Positions 60,551-64,000 of a stretch of 64,000 nt of DNA are shown here, piece after piece. The stretch covers positions 1,550,001 through 1,614,000 of the forward strand of contig NZ_JAINZO010000002.1 of the NCBI RefSeq assembly GCF_020179605.1, read 5' to 3'. The stretch's first letter is position 1; each line of letters opens with the position of its first letter. The DNA comes from Geomonas agri. Lineage in GTDB: Bacteria; Desulfobacterota; Desulfuromonadia; Geobacterales; Geobacteraceae. The notes under the pieces are model-generated. The model had not been told where the DNA came from. It did no database searches and was given only the letters and a program-made list of their open reading frames with translations. A program made the position numbers and the translations under genes.

Positions 60551-63022
60551 ATGGTCAGCTTAACCATTGATGGCAAAAGCGTGCAGGTCGAGAAAGGTAC
60601 CACCATACTGGAGGCCGCAGCCACGGTAGGGATCACGATCCCGACGCTGTGCTGGCTCAAGAAGGTCTCCCCCACCGGCGCCTGCCGCGTCTGCGCGGTA
60701 GAGGTCGCGGGAGTGGAGCGTACCATGACCGCCTGCAACACGCCGGTCAAGGAGGGGATTGAGGTAACCACCGACACCCCGGCTCTCAGGGAAGCCCGCC
60801 GCAAGATCATGGAGCTCATGCTGGTGAACCACCCGCTGGACTGCCCGGTCTGCGACGCCGGCGGCGAATGCGACCTGCAGGATTCCTGCTACGCGCTCAA
60901 CGCGACCAAGCAGGACTACTCGGCGATCCTCGAGCGCAAGGCGATCCGCTATGACTGGCCGCTCATCGAAAGCGACCCCAACCGCTGCATCCTCTGCGAA
61001 AAGTGCGTCAAGGTGGACCACGAGATCGTCGGCTGTGACGCCATCGAGGTGGTCAACAAGGGTGAGGACGCCATCATTGACACCGTGGACGGCAAGCCGC
61101 TCAACTGCGAGTTCTGCGGCAACTGCGTCGCGGCCTGCCCGACCGGCGCACTGATCACCAAGCCCTTCAAGTTCAAGGGGCGCCCCTGGACCTTCAACCG
61201 CATCCCCAGCGTCTGTGCCTTCTGCGGCACCGGCTGCCAGATCGAGTACCACGCGAAAGACGGGCACGTGGAGCGGGTCACCAGCGAGGACAGCAGCTAC
61301 AACAGCGGCAACCTCTGCATCAACGGCCGCTTCGGCTACCGCTACCTGCACTCCACCGAGCGTCTTTCCGATCCGCTTTTGCGCGGCGACTCCGGCGCGC
61401 TCGCCAAGACCGACTGGGACACCGCCCTGGCCACCGCGGCCGGGAAGCTCAAGGAGATCGTGGCGCGTGACGGCGGCAAGGCCGTGGCGGGTCTGGGCTC
61501 CCCGAGGCTCACCAATGAGGAGAGCTTCCTGTTCCGCAAGATCTTCAGCGAAGGGCTGGGGAGCTCCAACCTCGACTCCGAGGCGGGCTTGGGCTTTGCT
61601 CAGGCGCAGGCACAGATGCAGCGCCGCTTCGGCTTTATCGGCGCCAGCAAGCAGCTGGACGCTCTCGACGAGGCGCAGGCGATCCTTGTGTTCGGCTGTG
61701 ACCTCAACGCCGAGGCGACCGGTGCCGAGTACCGCGTCATCAAGGCGGCCTCCAAGAAGGACGCCCGCCTGGTGCTGGTCAACATGCGCGACGTTAAATT
61801 GAGGAAGTTTGCTAATGCGCACTTGAAACACCTCCCCGGTGCCGAGCTCCAGGTGATCTACGCACTGATGAAGGGGCTCATCGAGGCGGGTATCGCGCTT
61901 CCGTCCGGTGCCGAGAGCATCAAGGACGGGCTCGCGCAGCTTTCCATGGACGATCTCTGCCAGCAGGCCGGATTCACCGTCGCTGCCGTGGAGAACGCGG
62001 TGCGGCAGCTCGCCGGCATGACCCGCGTCGCCATCGTCTTCGGTGCCGACCTGGTCCGGAGCGCCGACGCCTCCACCAAGATCGCCGCTCTCGCCGATCT
62101 CGCTGTCCTCACCGGTTCGGCCAGCGAGCAGGGTGGCGGCATCTTCCCGGTCGACGCCAAGAACAACACCGTGGGCATGCTCGACATGGGGATCGCACCG
62201 GGCGCCGACGGCAAGGACATCTGGGGCATCGTGGACGGGATCGAGCAGGGGAGCATCAAGGCGCTCTACCTACTGGGTTGCGACCTGTCCGGCCTTCCGG
62301 ACAACCAGCGTATCCGCAAGGCGCTCGGCAAGCTGGAGCTGTTGGTGGTCCAGGACGTCTTCCAGGGTGACTCCCTCGACTACGCCCACGTGGTGCTTCC
62401 GGCAGGCGCCGCCGCCGAGAAGAGCGGCTCCTTCACTTCGCTTGATAACCGAATTCAGGCCATCTTCAAGGCCGTGGACGCACCGGGGCAGGCCAAGGAA
62501 GACTGGGCCATCCTGGCCGATCTCTACAACAGGCTGACCGGCAACGTCCAGCGCATCACCCCGGCGAGCGTCATGGCCGAGATCAAGGAGTCAACCAAAG
62601 GGTACCAGCCCTTCGACGGCTCCCGCGGCGGCGCCATCAAGGGTGGCAGCGCGGTAAGAACGGACGCCCCGCTGGCGCCGATCGCCAAGCCTGCGGCACC
62701 CGCTCAGCCGAAGTTCCAGCTCTTGGTCGGCCCCATCGGGTTCCACAACGGCACCTCGACCACCCGCTCGGACGCCAATCTTGACGTGGCGCCGGCCGGC
62801 TTCGTGGAACTGCACCCGACCGACGCGGCCGCGCTCGGCATCGCCGAAGGGGCGAGCGTCAAGCTCTCCTCCGGCACCGGCGCTCTTACCGCAGCGGCGA
62901 AGATCAGCGACAAGCTGCAGCCGGGTTTGCTCTTCGCTCCCTCGCACTTCCGCGACCTGAACGCCAACGCGCTCCTCAAGGGGAACTGCAACCTGGTGGA
63001 AGTGAAGGTCGAAAAAGCGTAA
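60551..63022 (+). CDS. sfrA: NADPH:Fe(III) oxidoreductase alpha subunit SfrA (NuoG-like)
   Basis: 823 residues. The N-terminal [2Fe-2S] domain has the LCWLKKVSPTGACRVCAVEV cysteines. A His/Cys [4Fe-4S] site follows (HPLDCPVCDAGGECDLQ), then two ferredoxin clusters (CILCEKCVKVDHEI and CEFCGNCVAACPTGA). The remainder resembles a molybdopterin oxidoreductase, with VCAFCGTGCQIEY holding the last cluster; as in NuoG, a pterin may not be present. A C-terminal molybdopterin-dinucleotide-like barrel closes the protein. It is the electron-accepting partner of SfrB. AAlike linker (GGSAVRTDAPLAPIAKPAAP) precedes the last domain. Confidence 0.92.
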   Translation: MVSLTIDGKSVQVEKGTTILEAAATVGITIPTLCWLKKVSPTGACRVCAVEVAGVERTMTACNTPVKEGIEVTTDTPALREARRKIMELMLVNHPLDCPVCDAGGECDLQDSCYALNATKQDYSAILERKAIRYDWPLIESDPNRCILCEKCVKVDHEIVGCDAIEVVNKGEDAIIDTVDGKPLNCEFCGNCVAACPTGALITKPFKFKGRPWTFNRIPSVCAFCGTGCQIEYHAKDGHVERVTSEDSSYNSGNLCINGRFGYRYLHSTERLSDPLLRGDSGALAKTDWDTALATAAGKLKEIVARDGGKAVAGLGSPRLTNEESFLFRKIFSEGLGSSNLDSEAGLGFAQAQAQMQRRFGFIGASKQLDALDEAQAILVFGCDLNAEATGAEYRVIKAASKKDARLVLVNMRDVKLRKFANAHLKHLPGAELQVIYALMKGLIEAGIALPSGAESIKDGLAQLSMDDLCQQAGFTVAAVENAVRQLAGMTRVAIVFGADLVRSADASTKIAALADLAVLTGSASEQGGGIFPVDAKNNTVGMLDMGIAPGADGKDIWGIVDGIEQGSIKALYLLGCDLSGLPDNQRIRKALGKLELLVVQDVFQGDSLDYAHVVLPAGAAAEKSGSFTSLDNRIQAIFKAVDAPGQAKEDWAILADLYNRLTGNVQRITPASVMAEIKESTKGYQPFDGSRGGAIKGGSAVRTDAPLAPIAKPAAPAQPKFQLLVGPIGFHNGTSTTRSDANLDVAPAGFVELHPTDAAALGIAEGASVKLSSGTGALTAAAKISDKLQPGLLFAPSHFRDLNANALLKGNCNLVEVKVEKA

Positions 63023-63049
63023 TACGCCGCAACGGCGTGACTGATGAAG

Positions 63050-63082
63050 AGGCCCCGTCCCATGGTACGGGGCCTTTTTTTT
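63050..63082 (+). terminator. Terminator of sfrBA
   Basis: A 9-bp stem AGGCCCCGT/ACGGGGCCT (63050-63058, 63067-63075) and a long T-tract. Confidence 0.93.
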
Positions 63083-63163
63083 ATGGCGGCCGCAAGCGGA
63101 TGATGCTAGTCTTCTGCCTCAGCGGCAGACCACTCTATAGCTATTTTTCAAGGGGAGATCCCC

Positions 63164-63400
63164 ATGGACGACAAACTTGCGCAGATAGCCGCGCTGGCGG
63201 GAAAGAACGACAAGATCGCCGAAAAGTTGGAACAGATGCTCACCGGCCCCAATGACCGTGCCTACGTGGTCTGCAGCTTCGACGACTGCAAGTTGCACGA
63301 AAAGGGGCGCTGCACCATCTATACGGTGCTCGACGTGCCGCGCATGAAGACCGGACAGCCCTGCAGCGGCTACGAAAAGGTGAGTGCGGCGGAGAACTGA
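63164..63400 (+). CDS. Small cysteine-containing protein of unknown function (78 aa)
   Basis: 78 residues. It has a short helical N-terminus (IAALAGKNDKIAEKLEQML) and a Cys-bearing second half: VVCSFDDCKLHEKGRCTIYT and GQPCSGYEK. The spacing C-x4-C ... C ... C suggests a metal-binding knuckle. AAGGGGAGATCCCC precedes the ATG. It lies alone between the sfrA terminator and a convergent membrane protein gene. I do not recognise the family. Confidence 0.7.
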   Translation: MDDKLAQIAALAGKNDKIAEKLEQMLTGPNDRAYVVCSFDDCKLHEKGRCTIYTVLDVPRMKTGQPCSGYEKVSAAEN

Positions 63401-63409
63401 GGGGGGAGG

Positions 63410-63991
63410 TCAGTCGTAGAGGGAATCTTCGTCTTCCTCGGGGGGCATGCGGCCGTTTCGTTCCAGGAAGGCGAGTTGCTCACTGCGCTTGACAATCTGG
63501 TCGTTGCAGAAAGTCCAGATCCGGTAGCTTTCCAGGCACAGGATGGTGAAGCCGGCACCGAAAACGGCCCAGTAGTTGTCCTGGAGCCCTTCAGCGAAAT
63601 AGTAGAAGAGGTAGAAGCCGGCCAGGTAGCCGACGTGGCAGAAGCTGCTGGGATGACGTATGCCGGCCATCATGCGCGACAGGCTCAGTATGATCGCCGA
63701 AAAGGTGTAGAGCACCAGCACCAGGCTGATCATGAGCGGTTTGGGCGCCGCTCCCAGTGTCGCCACCACCTCCTGGGGGCGGGGCAGGAACCAGAACTCA
63801 CGCCAGGCGACGGTGCTCAAAAGCAGAAACAGGGACAGCGCCCAAAGCCCCCGGTTGGAGAACCTTTTCAGCCTCCCTATCTCATCCAGAAGTCCCTGGC
63901 GCAACTGCCCCTGCGCGTCGCGCGCCAGTTCCCCCACGGTCCCCGCCTTGTTGTTTTCCGCCTGCTCCATTGATCGCTCGCTGACTTTCAC
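63410..63991 (-). CDS. Four-helix membrane protein of unknown function
   Basis: 193 residues. A charged N-terminal helix (VGELARDAQGQLRQGLLDEI) precedes four hydrophobic segments (about 47-62, 86-105, 117-134, 141-158) and an acidic C-terminus (PPEEDEDSLYD). The start is a GTG at 63991 or ATG at 63970; neither has a strong ribosome binding site. No family motif is recognised. It is convergent with the 78-residue gene, ten bases away. Confidence 0.65.
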   Translation of the reverse strand: MKVSERSMEQAENNKAGTVGELARDAQGQLRQGLLDEIGRLKRFSNRGLWALSLFLLLSTVAWREFWFLPRPQEVVATLGAAPKPLMISLVLVLYTFSAIILSLSRMMAGIRHPSSFCHVGYLAGFYLFYYFAEGLQDNYWAVFGAGFTILCLESYRIWTFCNDQIVKRSEQLAFLERNGRMPPEEDEDSLYD

Positions 63992-64000
63992 GCCACTGGA

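Overview
The window looks like a chromosomal segment of a Geobacterales bacterium (Geobacter, Geomonas or Citrifermentans type). It is GC-rich. It carries the NADPH:Fe(III) reductase pair SfrB/SfrA, a c-type-haem sensor kinase, many two-component, chemotaxis and c-di-GMP proteins, and pyruvate phosphate dikinase. There are no rRNA or tRNA genes, insertion sequences or CRISPR arrays that I can see. Short palindromic intergenic repeats occur in three families.

Layout. 1-5.6 kb: the 3' end of a transaldolase, a DedA membrane protein, a CBS/DRTGG family II pyrophosphatase, a homocysteine methyltransferase-MTHF reductase fusion and a single-domain sirohaem protein. 5.6-11 kb: ttcA, a NapH-like Fe-S membrane protein, and a leftward block with a DksA-like protein, rimO, yajQ and lolA. 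11-16.4 kb: a leftward chemotaxis operon cheR-mcp-cheW-cheY-cheA-cheC. 16.7-21.9 kb: an aminotransferase behind an alanine-codon leader with terminator, two small genes, a thiolase-fold protein and a flavodoxin-like reductase. 22.4-26.5 kb: def-fmt-DUF116 followed by two secreted hydrolase-like proteins. 26.5-30.3 kb: HD-GYP regulator, response regulator and Cache sensor kinase, all leftward. 30.9-37.5 kb: a rightward cluster built on dsbL-dsbI-assT (periplasmic arylsulfate sulfotransferase with its dedicated disulfide catalyst), followed by a TlpA thioredoxin, CcdA, a periplasmic rhodanese, an outer-membrane porin-like protein and a hemerythrin-like protein. 37.5-45.4 kb: a MerA-like flavoprotein, glyQ-glyS, ppdK and a cold-shock gene. 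45.5-49.3 kb: a YaaR protein, and a binding protein translationally coupled to a GGDEF-EAL enzyme. 49.3-53 kb: a 47-codon zinc ribbon with an in-frame UGA, a FAH-family enzyme, a radical SAM protein and thiE-thiG-thiS. 53-64 kb: haem-c sensor kinase, IclR regulator, coaE, fapA-like DUF342 gene, sfrB-sfrA and two unknowns.

The most noteworthy signals are: (i) a leader peptide with five consecutive Ala codons and an intrinsic terminator ahead of an AlaA-like aminotransferase, with a similar Ala-run mini-ORF plus terminator ahead of ppdK; (ii) a likely new small selenoprotein, with UGA followed by a perfect hairpin whose loop is GGU; (iii) the enlarged assT-dsbLI cluster, with a repeated AAACCAAAA motif placed inside its candidate promoter; (iv) a sensor kinase with two periplasmic haem-attachment motifs; (v) a ThiS whose C-terminal Gly-Gly is masked by four extra residues. 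Functions are inferred from sequence motifs read by eye; no database search was possible.
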